64,000 nucleotides of DNA from an uncultured Acetatifactor sp. (GCA_910586515.1 CAJUGL010000004.1:13068-77067); one strand, 5' to 3'. Numbered from the stretch's first letter, positions 27,726 to 36,078 are shown. Translations and numbers: made by a program. Notes: generated by a model from the sequence alone, not told the origin.

Positions 27726-28022
27726 TCAAATCTCTACTGGAGACACTATTAGCAACATTTTTCTAACAGTTTCACGGATCGTCCGCCTCTCCTGGTACCG
27801 GAGACGGATCACATCTGCTAGGGCATCAGGAAAGCCTTCCACAGCCTCCTGCAGCGCTGCCGATAGCTGCCGTTCTACCAGCTCACCCAATACCGAAGCT
27901 TCTATATCCTCATCACCACACACCGTATCCCCCAGAGTGCTGCTGTCTATTTCATCAGAGATTGGTCTGTCCAGGCTCCCCACCTGCACCACTGCAAGGG
28001 CAGATTCCAGGTCCGCGTGCCC
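27726..28022 (-). pseudogene. Fragment of a sigma-70-like factor of the mobile-element type
   Basis: The frame reads DLESALAVVQVGSLDRPI...GDEDIEASVL...LRYQERRTIRET, resembling the middle of sigma-like proteins carried by conjugative elements of clostridia. Both ends are lost: an in-frame stop lies just upstream (about 28030), and the DNA-contacting C-terminal helix is missing. It is debris next to the SLOG gene, between the ABC operon and its regulators. Confidence 0.55.
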
Positions 28023-28075
28023 ATTTTACGACAATATGACCGCTCTTTGCAATCCCGAAGTTTGGCATGCTCGTT

Positions 28076-28615
28076 CTACCATTCGTCCCGGCTGATTTTC
28101 CCGGTCGTTGGGTCTATAATGATGATTTTCCGGTCCAGCTTCTGGGCGTAGCGTACCGTGGCGGCTGTCCCGCCCCTGTATTCGCCGTTGTAGACGGCCA
28201 GGAGCGTCCCGGCATGGTCCACCATGTACCTGTTGCAGTCCAGCAAGCAGCCATCGTAGTAGTCGCGGCTCAATTCCTTAACCTCGTCTGCTGCGTCTCT
28301 GATTCTGAAATACCATACCTGTGACCTCATGCCCCATTTGTCGTTGAAGGGCTGGTCGGCGTAGGGTATGATGCAGTGCAGCCGGATAGCGGGGTTGTTC
28401 CGTCTTAGCTGCAAGACGGCTTTCCCCGCCCAGAGGTCCGTTCCTTCTGCCATTCCGGTGTAGAAATCCGTTATACCGCTGTCCACCAGGGCGGCGATCT
28501 GTCCCTTCAGGCGGTCCCTGAATGCGATGAAGCGCGGGTCCTGCTCGTTGTCCTTCCACGGCAGCTTTTGGGTCCGGTGGCCGGTAAAGGCACAGCTATG
28601 TTGCAGTTCTTTCAT
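28076..28615 (-). CDS. SLOG/DUF1273-family protein (YspA/YpsA-like)
   Basis: This 179-residue protein has a Rossmann-like fold with CAFTGHR at the N-terminus, FYTGMAEGTDLWAG and a C-terminal VYNGEYRGGTAATVRYAQ. SLOG proteins bind nucleotide-like ligands; many sit on plasmids and conjugative elements. With the sigma fragment beside it, it seems part of a decayed mobile element that split an ABC/two-component locus. The ATG at 28615 follows a GGAGGAAACAC site. Confidence 0.82.
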   Translation of the reverse strand: MKELQHSCAFTGHRTQKLPWKDNEQDPRFIAFRDRLKGQIAALVDSGITDFYTGMAEGTDLWAGKAVLQLRRNNPAIRLHCIIPYADQPFNDKWGMRSQVWYFRIRDAADEVKELSRDYYDGCLLDCNRYMVDHAGTLLAVYNGEYRGGTAATVRYAQKLDRKIIIIDPTTGKISRDEW

Positions 28616-28684
28616 GTGTTTCCTCCAATCGTTTCAAAAGGGTAACGGCATACCATTAACCTTGGGCCGTTATATGCCCTATAC

Positions 28685-28716
28685 GTAACAGTTCAGACAG
28701 GACGCTGAACTGTTAC
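28685..28716 (+). repeat. Palindromic element, copy 3
   Basis: GTAACAGTTCAG, loop ACAGGACG (one change), CTGAACTGTTAC: a perfect 12-bp stem. It begins 1 bp after the sensor-kinase stop. Confidence 0.9.
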
Positions 28717-28717
28717 T

Positions 28718-30127
28718 TTACATCTTCTTTAACGCGCTCCAACCGCTCAGCCGAATCCGCGCCGTGACCTTCAGCCCCTTCTCCCCATTTTCTGCCAGCA
28801 GCTCCCCCTGCATTGCCTTCATAAAATAATCCGAAATATACAGGCCCAGGCCTGCGCCTTCCGCCGCTTTCGCATTGCTCCCCCGCCTGAATTTTTCCTT
28901 TAACAGGGGCAATTCCTCCTCTTCTACCCCACCGCCGTAATCTTCTACCACTGCGGCAAGATATCCCTCTTCCATGAGCAGTTTCACCTCTATTTTCGTA
29001 TTGGCGTACTTGTAGGAATTGGCGAAAAGATTGTCGAAAACCTGCTGGAGACGCAGTCTGTCTGCATATACCAGGCATTCCGGAGCCGTCGGAATCACAG
29101 CCCTGCGCAGATAGTCCGCGCTCTCCAGTATATCACGCAATTCCCCGGAAGACATATCGCCAGGCGTTACGGTAAGCTGTTCCATCTCCTCCAGGGCAGC
29201 CGTGAACAGATTGCCCACCAGGGTATTGATCTGTTCCGCCTTGCGGATAATCTGCAGATAATTTTCCCGAATTCCTGTCAGCCGCGGATTTTTACAGCCG
29301 CCGGTGATATCCTCCCCTCTTTCCGTTTCCCGACAAAGAATTTCCTCCCGGCGCATGATGCCGTTCTGTTCCCCGATTTGAGAATCTCCCGCCTCTGCCA
29401 GATGCGCCAGCGCAGCTCCCACCTCCGCAGCGGCCTGAATACTGGCCACAGGAGTCTTGATGTCATGAGACAGCTTCGCAACCAGTTCCTTTTTGGCTGC
29501 ATTGGCCTCCGCCTCCGCTCTTCTCGCCTTCTTCAGCTCTACCCGCATGATATCAAAGCTCTCCGTAAAGGCGCCGAACAGATTGTAACGATCCATTTCC
29601 AGCGGAATATCCATATTCCCTCCGGCGATCCTTCTGGCAAATTCTTTCAGCTTTCGGAAAGGGCTGACCACATTTCTCTGTAAGTAAATATGGTATAGAA
29701 TACATATGCCTGTCTGAACGCTTATCAGGATACACAGCCCCACAGCCGCCAGCTTTCTTTTTGCCTGCTGTTTCTCCTCAGCATCATTGCAAATCAATAT
29801 GTTCCCTGTTGGGGCGTCAGAATGTTCCCAACCCGGCAGCGTCAGAACGGTATCCCTGTGCATAATTGCCTGATAAACACTTTCGCTCAGGCCCGGCCGG
29901 GTACGAAATAAAACCTTCCCTTCTGCATCAAGCACCACATAATCCAATTCTGTCTCATTCCTGTGGCGCTCCATCCTTCCCCAGTCCTTCTGTACAGAAT
30001 ACAGTATTTCGTTCACGGCCACAACATCCTGCGGTTCGGCCGCATCCCCCAGGGCAAAACCGCCGATTACGGCCATCTCCGCCCAGAAAAGCAGCAGCAA
30101 TACAATCGGGAAGAATCCTCTGCGCAT
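28718..30127 (-). CDS. Two-component sensor histidine kinase
   Basis: This 469-residue membrane kinase has TM1 at about 5-27, an outside sensor domain of about 100 residues, TM2 at about 127-148, and a HAMP linker (YLQRNVVSPFRKLKEF). The phospho-acceptor helix is KLSHDIKTPVASIQ, followed by an ATPase domain (DNLFANSYKYA, DYGGGV, GAGLGLYISDYF). Unusually, about 45 polar residues separate the two helices of the His-containing dimer domain. It starts 1 bp after the regulator gene. It probably senses an envelope stress or antimicrobial and controls the 24.4-27.5 kb ABC genes. Confidence 0.92.
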   Translation of the reverse strand: MRRGFFPIVLLLLFWAEMAVIGGFALGDAAEPQDVVAVNEILYSVQKDWGRMERHRNETELDYVVLDAEGKVLFRTRPGLSESVYQAIMHRDTVLTLPGWEHSDAPTGNILICNDAEEKQQAKRKLAAVGLCILISVQTGICILYHIYLQRNVVSPFRKLKEFARRIAGGNMDIPLEMDRYNLFGAFTESFDIMRVELKKARRAEAEANAAKKELVAKLSHDIKTPVASIQAAAEVGAALAHLAEAGDSQIGEQNGIMRREEILCRETERGEDITGGCKNPRLTGIRENYLQIIRKAEQINTLVGNLFTAALEEMEQLTVTPGDMSSGELRDILESADYLRRAVIPTAPECLVYADRLRLQQVFDNLFANSYKYANTKIEVKLLMEEGYLAAVVEDYGGGVEEEELPLLKEKFRRGSNAKAAEGAGLGLYISDYFMKAMQGELLAENGEKGLKVTARIRLSGWSALKKM

Positions 30128-30128
30128 T

Positions 30129-30914
30129 TTATCCCTCCTGCCTGCGCCCGCAGAACCGATACCCGTCTCCCCACACAGTGAGAATATACTTCGGCCTGCC
30201 CGGCTCCAGCTCTATTGCCTCCCGCAGCTTCCTGATATGCACATTCAGCGTTCCGTCCCCCGTAAACCGGTCCTCCCAGACCTGCTCGAACAGTTCCTGC
30301 TTGGAGATCACCCTGTTCTCATTTCTGACCAGATAGGCCAGCAGCTTATACTCCAGAGCGGTCAGGTGAACGCTTTTACCCTCCACCAGCACCTGTTTCG
30401 CCGAAAAGTCGATGGACAGTCTGCCGTTGAGATATTGCGTCCCCGTGCCGGCATATCCTCTCCCGGGCCTCCAACAGCCGTTTCTCTCCCCGGCTTCCCC
30501 GCTGCTGTCCACACAGTTTTCCCCGTCCTCTCTGCAGGATTCCTGGTATAAGCTCTGACGCTTTAAAACCGCTTTCACCTTCGCCAGCAATACACTCAAA
30601 GAATAAGGCTTCTGCACATAATCATCCCCGCCGATGTGCAGCGCTACAATCTTGTCGTCATCACTTGTTCTGGCCGAGATAAAGAGAATGGGCGCATCCG
30701 TCTGCCGGCGAAGCTCCCTGCACAGCGCAAACCCGCTGCCATCTCCCAGATTAATGTCCAGCAGCAGTAACCTGACCCTGTTTTTCTCCAAAAAACTGCG
30801 GCACTCCGCAGCGCTGTAAACCGCTGCGGCGCTGACCCCGAACAGATTGAAATACTCCGCGGTGCTGTCCGCCAGCAGCTTTTCATCGTCAATTATAAGG
30901 CAATCATATTCCAT
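30129..30914 (-). CDS. OmpR/PhoB-type response regulator
   Basis: This 261-residue protein has a receiver domain with acidic pocket IIDDEK, phospho-acceptor Asp in LLLLDINLGDGSG, Thr/Ser in ISART and Lys in DDYVQKPYS. A long linker of about 45 residues leads to a winged-helix DNA-binding domain (LTALEYKLLAYLVRNENRVISKQELFEQVW). The direct repeats upstream of the ABC operon are its likely target. It is the first gene of the pair; the SGNH gene ends 19 bp upstream on the same strand. Confidence 0.94.
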   Translation of the reverse strand: MEYDCLIIDDEKLLADSTAEYFNLFGVSAAAVYSAAECRSFLEKNRVRLLLLDINLGDGSGFALCRELRRQTDAPILFISARTSDDDKIVALHIGGDDYVQKPYSLSVLLAKVKAVLKRQSLYQESCREDGENCVDSSGEAGERNGCWRPGRGYAGTGTQYLNGRLSIDFSAKQVLVEGKSVHLTALEYKLLAYLVRNENRVISKQELFEQVWEDRFTGDGTLNVHIRKLREAIELEPGRPKYILTVWGDGYRFCGRRQEG

Positions 30915-30932
30915 AAGGCACGCTTCCTTTTT

Positions 30933-32003
30933 TCATTCTTCCGGCAGGCAATACCTGACCGCCTCCCCAATCATTTCCGCCATACGAAAGAACCCTAAAT
31001 CATTTGGATGTATACCGTCTACCGTACAGTCATACCTCCTGTTTCCGCCGAAAAGCCGGAACCCGTCCACGAAGTACACATTGGCATCCCCCTCTTCCAG
31101 CGCCTTATGGTAGGTCCGGTAAACTACATCTCTGCGCCGGATGTCCTCTGTGTTCCATGGCTGGAAATTAGGACGGGAGACAAAGATCACGGGCGTCAGC
31201 GGGCAGGCATCCCTGTAACGCCGATACAAGGGGAAATGCGTATCCTCCAGGTATCCGCTGTCCGGCGCATTATGATCATAATCGCAGACAAAAACGCCGG
31301 CGTCAATCCCCGACAGATACTCGGCCATCTCCGGCTCCCCCTTGGCGCCGCCGGAAAATCCCATACATAGAAAATCCACATTCGTCTCCCTGGCTATGGC
31401 CGCCGGATAACTGTTTCCCGGCCGGGAAGCGCATCCCCCCTGGGTGATGGAAGAACCGTAATACAGCACGGGTTTTACGGCCCGATATTGTCTTCCTGCC
31501 TCCAGCAGGGCATTTTCCTCCACTCCAACGAACAGCTCCTCCACTCCGCTGTAAAGAGGCAGATGTATGGTAATCTCCCGCATGCGGCTGTCAGAAAAAT
31601 ACACTACAGACTCAAATCGCTCCGGCTGATCCATGGGAGGAATAAAGGAACCCTGATACCGGTCAACTCCCCGCTCATATAGATACAAGTCCAGTCCATG
31701 GGAGCCGGTAAGAGGCATATGAGGCATCCAATTCCCGTTTCTCAGCCTCACCTTTACCGCCACATAACCCGAATCCGTCCGAAAACGGATGCGGCCTCCC
31801 GATGTATGCACGCTCAGACTCTCTACGCTCGAATTTACTCTTGCTGCAATCTCCTGCGGCAGGCGCATATACTCCCCCGTCTCCCGTGGTTCGTATAAAC
31901 CATAGAGACAAAAAGGCTCTTCCATGGCGCTGCGGTATTTCAGCCCCTTGATATTCAGCGCTGACTCCACCAGCAGATTTCTGTCAATATCACTTAGCTT
32001 CAT
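30933..32003 (-). CDS. SGNH-family hydrolase with N-terminal GxDLY domain
   Basis: This 356-residue protein has an N-terminal beta domain containing SHGLDLYLYERG (GxDLY motif) and a C-terminal SGNH hydrolase. The nucleophile Ser lies in YYGSSITQGG, the Gly/Asn blocks follow, and the Asp/His pair is in DGIHPNDLGF. No signal peptide, so cytosolic. It is probably a carbohydrate or acyl esterase; substrate unknown. Confidence 0.85.
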   Translation of the reverse strand: MKLSDIDRNLLVESALNIKGLKYRSAMEEPFCLYGLYEPRETGEYMRLPQEIAARVNSSVESLSVHTSGGRIRFRTDSGYVAVKVRLRNGNWMPHMPLTGSHGLDLYLYERGVDRYQGSFIPPMDQPERFESVVYFSDSRMREITIHLPLYSGVEELFVGVEENALLEAGRQYRAVKPVLYYGSSITQGGCASRPGNSYPAAIARETNVDFLCMGFSGGAKGEPEMAEYLSGIDAGVFVCDYDHNAPDSGYLEDTHFPLYRRYRDACPLTPVIFVSRPNFQPWNTEDIRRRDVVYRTYHKALEEGDANVYFVDGFRLFGGNRRYDCTVDGIHPNDLGFFRMAEMIGEAVRYCLPEE

Positions 32004-32074
32004 TTGTCTGTCCTCCTGTCTGTTATACCGGATTCCCGGATAAATCTTTCCGGTTTAGAACATAAATTAATCTT

Positions 32075-32103
32075 ATTATAGCCAGGAGCTCTATCCCTGT
32101 CAA
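32075..32103 (-). promoter_or_regulatory. Consensus promoter for the SGNH hydrolase gene
   Basis: On the minus strand a perfect TTGACA (32103-32098), 17-bp spacer and TATAAT (32080-32075), about 70 bp before the ATG. It may also serve the regulator and kinase genes downstream. Confidence 0.75.
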
Positions 32104-32144
32104 TCTGCCGCCCCGGCCCTTTACAATGGAAGGCCGCCAAATTT

Positions 32145-32176
32145 GCAACAGTGCAGACAGGGCGCTGAACTGTTAC
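32145..32176 (+). repeat. Palindromic element, copy 4
   Basis: Left arm GCAACAGTGCAG (two changes), loop ACAGGGCG, right arm CTGAACTGTTAC. It lies 9 bp past the MATE stop. Confidence 0.8.
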
Positions 32177-32185
32177 CCCAATCTT

Positions 32186-33514
32186 TCAATAATGGTACTT
32201 CCCCCGCATTCCCGCCAGAAACATAATCGTCACCACCGCAGCCATCAGTTCCGCGGCCACAATGGAAATCCAGATGCCCTCAATCCCCCACACCAGGGGA
32301 AACAGCAGCACAGCAGCCACCTGAAATACCAGCGTTCTGAGAAACGAAATCAGCGCAGACACCAGACCGTTGCCCAGAGCAGTGAAAAAAGAAGAGCCAT
32401 ACACGGCAATTCCTGCAAACAAGAACGAAAAGGAGTATACAAAAAATCCTTTCAGCGTCAATTCCAGCAATTCCGCGTCATATCCCACAAAAATCAAAGA
32501 AAGAGGTCTGGCCAGCCCTTCCCCCAGGCCCAGCATGCCCACGGAGAAAACGCCGATCAGAACCAGGCTCCTTTTCAGCAGTCCCTTCAGCTCCTCCTGA
32601 TTCCCTGCGCCGTAATGATAGCTCACCACCGGAGCGGCTCCCACGGAATAGCCGATAAATGCGGCAAAAAAGATCATGCTCACATACATCAGCACACCAT
32701 AGGCCGCAACCCCGTCCTCCCCGGCATACTTCATCAGCTGCAGATTGTAGAGCATACCCACCACGGACATGGAAATATTGGCCATCAGCTCCGAGGATCC
32801 GTTGATGCAGACCTTCAGCAGGGCCCTGCCGTCGAACCTGGTTCCGGTGAGCCGCAGCAGACTGGAATTGGGACGGCTGAAATATACCAGGGGAATAATG
32901 CCGCCCACCGCCTGGCTGAAGGCCGTAGCCGCAGCAGCCCCCGTAAGCCCCCATCGAAAAAAGCCCACAAACAGCCCGTCCAGAATTATATTCGTCATTC
33001 CCGCAGCCACGGTGACGGCAAGGCCCAGCTGCGGTTTTTCTGCCGTGATAAAAAAGCTCTGGAACTCATACTGCAGGATAAAAGCCGGAAGGGCAATCAG
33101 AATCACCCTGCCGTACAGCACGCAGTTATCCAACAGCACCCCTTCCGCCCCAAGCAGCGCAGCCACCGGCCGGATCAGCACAATCCCCAACACGCCGATG
33201 ACCACGCCGCAGACTGCCGACACATAGACAAACAGGGAAAAAAGCCTGTTTGCGCGCTCCTTATCCCCGGTTCCCATGGTGATGGCAATCAGCGCGCTGC
33301 CTCCTGTGCCGAACATAAATCCCACCGCCCCCAGAATCATCAGAAACGGCATGATAAAATTCACCGCCGCAAAGGGTGTCTTCCCCACAAAATTCGACAC
33401 GAAAAAGCCGTCCACCACACCGTAAATGGATGTAAAAATCATCATGACAATTGACGGCAGCGTAAATCGCAATAATTTCCTGTAATCAAAATGATCTGAC
33501 AATTGAATCTTCAT
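32186..33514 (-). CDS. MATE family multidrug/sodium antiporter
   Basis: This 442-residue protein has twelve membrane segments in two six-helix halves. MATE landmarks include LLRFTLPSIVMMIFTSIYGVVDGFFVSNFVG at the start (split across helix 1) and GTGGSALIAITMG. Such pumps expel cationic drugs or metabolites using Na+ or H+. Start ATG 33514 follows GGAGGAGG; the longer frame starting at 33547 adds an unlikely Gly-rich tail. It lies 42 bp downstream of a MarR regulator in the same operon. Confidence 0.93.
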   Translation of the reverse strand: MKIQLSDHFDYRKLLRFTLPSIVMMIFTSIYGVVDGFFVSNFVGKTPFAAVNFIMPFLMILGAVGFMFGTGGSALIAITMGTGDKERANRLFSLFVYVSAVCGVVIGVLGIVLIRPVAALLGAEGVLLDNCVLYGRVILIALPAFILQYEFQSFFITAEKPQLGLAVTVAAGMTNIILDGLFVGFFRWGLTGAAAATAFSQAVGGIIPLVYFSRPNSSLLRLTGTRFDGRALLKVCINGSSELMANISMSVVGMLYNLQLMKYAGEDGVAAYGVLMYVSMIFFAAFIGYSVGAAPVVSYHYGAGNQEELKGLLKRSLVLIGVFSVGMLGLGEGLARPLSLIFVGYDAELLELTLKGFFVYSFSFLFAGIAVYGSSFFTALGNGLVSALISFLRTLVFQVAAVLLFPLVWGIEGIWISIVAAELMAAVVTIMFLAGMRGKYHY

Positions 33515-33556
33515 TATAATATTTCCTCCTCCAAAACCATCTTCCATATTCCCGTC

Positions 33557-33994
33557 TCACAACTTCCGTATCTGCCCCCGAAGCTCCTCCAGATATCTCT
33601 CCGTCAGCTGCAGATACAGCCCAAGCTCTTCCCTGGACCAGGAATCCAGAATTCCGTTCTCAATCCCGATGAGCCGCACTACAGTCCTCTCCGCCAGAGC
33701 CTTTCCCTGCTCCGTCAGGCATACCCGCTTCCGCCTGCCCGCATAGGCCTCCAGATAGACTATCCCCTCTCCCTCCAGCTTCCGCAGGGCAGAATTCACC
33801 GTCTGCTTACTGATGCCGGACAGCCTGCAGATCTCACTGATCAGACAGCTGTCCCCGTTATTGCAGATGGTATAGAGAATCTGCCCTTCGCTGTCCGACA
33901 TTCCCAGTTTCAGATAGGCCTCATGATAGACCGCATTCGTCTCGCTCACCAGGTAATTAAAACGCTTCATTTCTTTTGTGGTATAGCCTTCCAT
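33557..33994 (-). CDS. MarR-type transcriptional regulator
   Basis: This 145-residue winged-helix repressor has a recognition region LISEICRLSGISKQTVNSALRKLEGEGIV and a wing YAGRRKRVCLTEQGKAL. It probably represses itself and the MATE pump by binding the paired palindromes at its promoter, with a drug or metabolite relieving repression. The ATG at 33994 follows AAGGAGG. Confidence 0.92.
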   Translation of the reverse strand: MEGYTTKEMKRFNYLVSETNAVYHEAYLKLGMSDSEGQILYTICNNGDSCLISEICRLSGISKQTVNSALRKLEGEGIVYLEAYAGRRKRVCLTEQGKALAERTVVRLIGIENGILDSWSREELGLYLQLTERYLEELRGQIRKL

Positions 33995-34025
33995 AAAACG
34001 CCTCCTTGTTTTTGACCATAAAAAA

Positions 34026-34074
34026 GTATGAAATCATACCAATGTATTTTAGTATGATTTCATACAAAAGTCAA
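34026..34074 (-). promoter_or_regulatory. MarR/MATE promoter with two palindromic operators
   Basis: The promoter on the minus strand is TTGACT (34074-34069), 17-bp spacer and TAAAAT (34051-34046). Two perfect or near-perfect 14-bp palindromes are present: GTATGATTTCATAC (34052-34065) fills the spacer, and GTATGAAATCATAC (34026-34039) covers the expected start of transcription. The centres are 26 bp apart. Binding at either site should block RNA polymerase. Confidence 0.88.
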
Positions 34075-34113
34075 GTCACTATTTTACAAAAATCCTACGC
34101 AGCCTCTTACACC

Positions 34114-34253
34114 GTAACAGTTCAGACAGGGCGCTGAACTGTTACGAGAATGCACACAAAACGCGAAAAGAATGCGTTTTGGCGCCCGCAAGTCTCGCAA
34201 AATTGCACAGAGCGCAATTTTGACTTCGCGAGAGGGGCTGTCTGAACTGTTGC
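34114..34253 (+). repeat. 140-bp MITE-like element with 16-bp terminal inverted repeats (copy 5)
   Basis: The left end holds a full palindrome (34114-34145). The ends GTAACAGTTCAGACAG and CTGTCTGAACTGTTGC form 16-bp inverted repeats with one mismatch. Inside are a hairpin CAAAACGC/GCGTTTTG (34157-34181) and a nested one, TCTCGC-AAAATTGC / GCAATTTT-GCGAGA (34193-34233). It has no coding capacity. It ends 1 bp before the stop codon of the sigma-factor gene. Confidence 0.8.
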
Positions 34254-34254
34254 C

Positions 34255-35883
34255 TTACACCTCATAGATCAGCAGAGCCGCCGGCACCGGATAATCCACT
34301 CCCTCCAGAAACAGCCCCTTCTCCCTGGCTTTATAGATCACAGCCATGGGAATGCGGTCCCCGCAGAATATATACTGCTGCCACCTGGGTACACTCTTCA
34401 GATGGGCAGGAATCTTTACCGCGCCGCCTTCATATAACGGCAGCAGCGCCTCACGGACCCGGGCCGCAGTCTTCTGCACATACTCTGCCCAGATGGCGCC
34501 TTCCTCCTGATACTCTGCTGCGCTCAGCACCGGAATATCCAGTTCCAGGGTATCCTCCCGCCGCAGGAAGCCATGCTCTATCAGAATCTCCGCATCCTCC
34601 AGCACATGAGCGCTTACCGCCGACTCCCCGGCAGGCACCTTCTTCCACAGTTCGTAGAACCATTTCTTATACTCGGGCATCCGATCATGATCAGGAAGGC
34701 TTCCCAACGTCGTATCGTACAGCAGTATCTGCAGGAATTTCGTATCCCGGAAATTCCGCTCCGACATTCCCGCCTGCCCGTTTACATTATATTTCCGGAA
34801 CGCCCCGTCATTCTCCCGGCAGTCCTCCGGGGAATACCGCATGCCCATGGCAATCCATCTTCCCCCGTCCCTGCGGTAAGGATAATCAGAATAAGGCATA
34901 TCCCCGGCCACTTCATTCCGAACGGAAACACAGGCGTTCATCAGAAGCCTCACGCAGAAATGAAGTTCCAGCCTGGTCCGCGCCCGCCGGGTCTGGCGCA
35001 GGTACCAGGATTTCTGCCGCAATTGCTCAAGGGCCCGCCCGGTCTCCTCCCAGAACAGCCCGAAATGCTCTTCCACAAGGGCAAGCTGTCTTTCAAAGGT
35101 CGCTTTCCTGTCCCTGTCTGTAAAGAGAATAAAATCCGTATATACCTTCCCGCCTTCGGTCCGCCTCATCAGTTCCCCCTGAATCAGTCTCTCCGTCACA
35201 GGCTCCACAAAAGCCGCGGGAACCCCAAGGGCCTTGGCAAGTTCCGTCTCTGTTACGGGCCTGGGGTAGGCAAGGCTCAGAATGCTCTGGGCCAGCTTAT
35301 CCGCAGAAGACACCAGGGAAAAAGGTTCATTGTTAAGTCCCATCTCTCCGGAACAGGACAGGTGCAGGGTATCCGGTTCATAACTTTGTCTCGCATAGTT
35401 TTCCATATCAGCCACTCCTTTTCTGATATGCTGTCTTCCTATATTCAGCCTGCTCTTCACCGTACCGGACGGGATGCCCAGGTCTGCCGCAATCCGTTCC
35501 ACCGTATGTCCATGCATGTAAAAACGCACCATCACTTCCCGGTGTATCCGTGCCAGATAGCCCAGCTCTCTGCGGACTGCCTCCAGTTTTTCCCCGGAAT
35601 CCTCCTCAGGTTCAGGATCCCAGGCAATCTCAAAGGGATACTCCTGGAAGCTGATCTGGGGTTTGCCGTACTTCTCCCGCAGCCAGTCGCAGTATTTGTT
35701 GGAGAGAATGGTCAGCAGCCAGGCCCACAGATGATCAGGCTCCTTTCCCCGGGAAAGCTGGGTTATGGCCGCCAGAAAGGTTTCCTGGGCTATCTCTTCC
35801 GCCGCATAAGAGTCCCGCGTCTTTTTCACGGCAGCCGAATACAGTCTGTCAACATATTCGCTTAAATCATATTTTTCTTTCAT
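34255..35883 (-). CDS. ECF-like sigma factor with a C-terminal extension of about 370 residues
   Basis: Of 542 residues, the first about 170 form a sigma-70 region 2 (EYVDRLYSAAVKKTRDSYAAEEIAQETFLAAI) and region 4 (VMVRFYMHGHTVERIAADLGIPSGTVKSRLNIGRQHIRKG). The rest includes a winged-helix-like part (ETELAKALGVPAAFVEPVTERLIQGELMRR) and a large unrecognised domain. Ordinary ECF sigma factors have about 180 residues. No anti-sigma gene is adjacent, so the extension may act as a built-in sensor or inhibitor; this is inference. ATG 35883 follows AGAGGAAACAGG. The longer open frame upstream runs through an 18-bp tandem repeat and is not used. Confidence 0.82.
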   Translation of the reverse strand: MKEKYDLSEYVDRLYSAAVKKTRDSYAAEEIAQETFLAAITQLSRGKEPDHLWAWLLTILSNKYCDWLREKYGKPQISFQEYPFEIAWDPEPEEDSGEKLEAVRRELGYLARIHREVMVRFYMHGHTVERIAADLGIPSGTVKSRLNIGRQHIRKGVADMENYARQSYEPDTLHLSCSGEMGLNNEPFSLVSSADKLAQSILSLAYPRPVTETELAKALGVPAAFVEPVTERLIQGELMRRTEGGKVYTDFILFTDRDRKATFERQLALVEEHFGLFWEETGRALEQLRQKSWYLRQTRRARTRLELHFCVRLLMNACVSVRNEVAGDMPYSDYPYRRDGGRWIAMGMRYSPEDCRENDGAFRKYNVNGQAGMSERNFRDTKFLQILLYDTTLGSLPDHDRMPEYKKWFYELWKKVPAGESAVSAHVLEDAEILIEHGFLRREDTLELDIPVLSAAEYQEEGAIWAEYVQKTAARVREALLPLYEGGAVKIPAHLKSVPRWQQYIFCGDRIPMAVIYKAREKGLFLEGVDYPVPAALLIYEV

Positions 35884-35946
35884 TCCTGTTTCCTCTGAAA
35901 GCGCTTTTTCGGAAAACCGCCGCTCTGCGGGGGCATGCCGCTGGGC

Positions 35947-36000
35947 CCGGGTTATGGCGTGCGCCCGGATTCTGGCGTGCGCCCGGATTCTGGCGCTGCC
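35947..36000. repeat. Tandem repeat, three 18-bp units
   Basis: Units at 35947, 35965 and 35983 read CCGG(G/A)TT(A/C)TGGCGTGCGC with small changes. They lie between the TatD stop and the sigma-factor start and contain no promoter-like boxes. Confidence 0.8.
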
Positions 36001-36078
36001 CCCCTTCACAGATTCCTGCTGCGGTTCACCTATATAGTCGTGAAAAAGCCGATATGGTTCACTGGTTTGGAAATTTTT

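Noticed and set aside
32126..33454. Open frame of 442 codons on the + strand
   Set aside because: Antisense to the MATE gene; the product is low-complexity His/Gln-rich and has no ribosome site.
8237..34253. CRISPR array made of the dispersed palindromes
   Set aside because: Copies are kilobases apart with no regular spacers and no cas genes.
35884..36009. N-terminal extension of the sigma factor through Arg/His-rich repeats
   Set aside because: This part is the 18-bp tandem repeat in translation; a good ribosome site and start lie at 35883.
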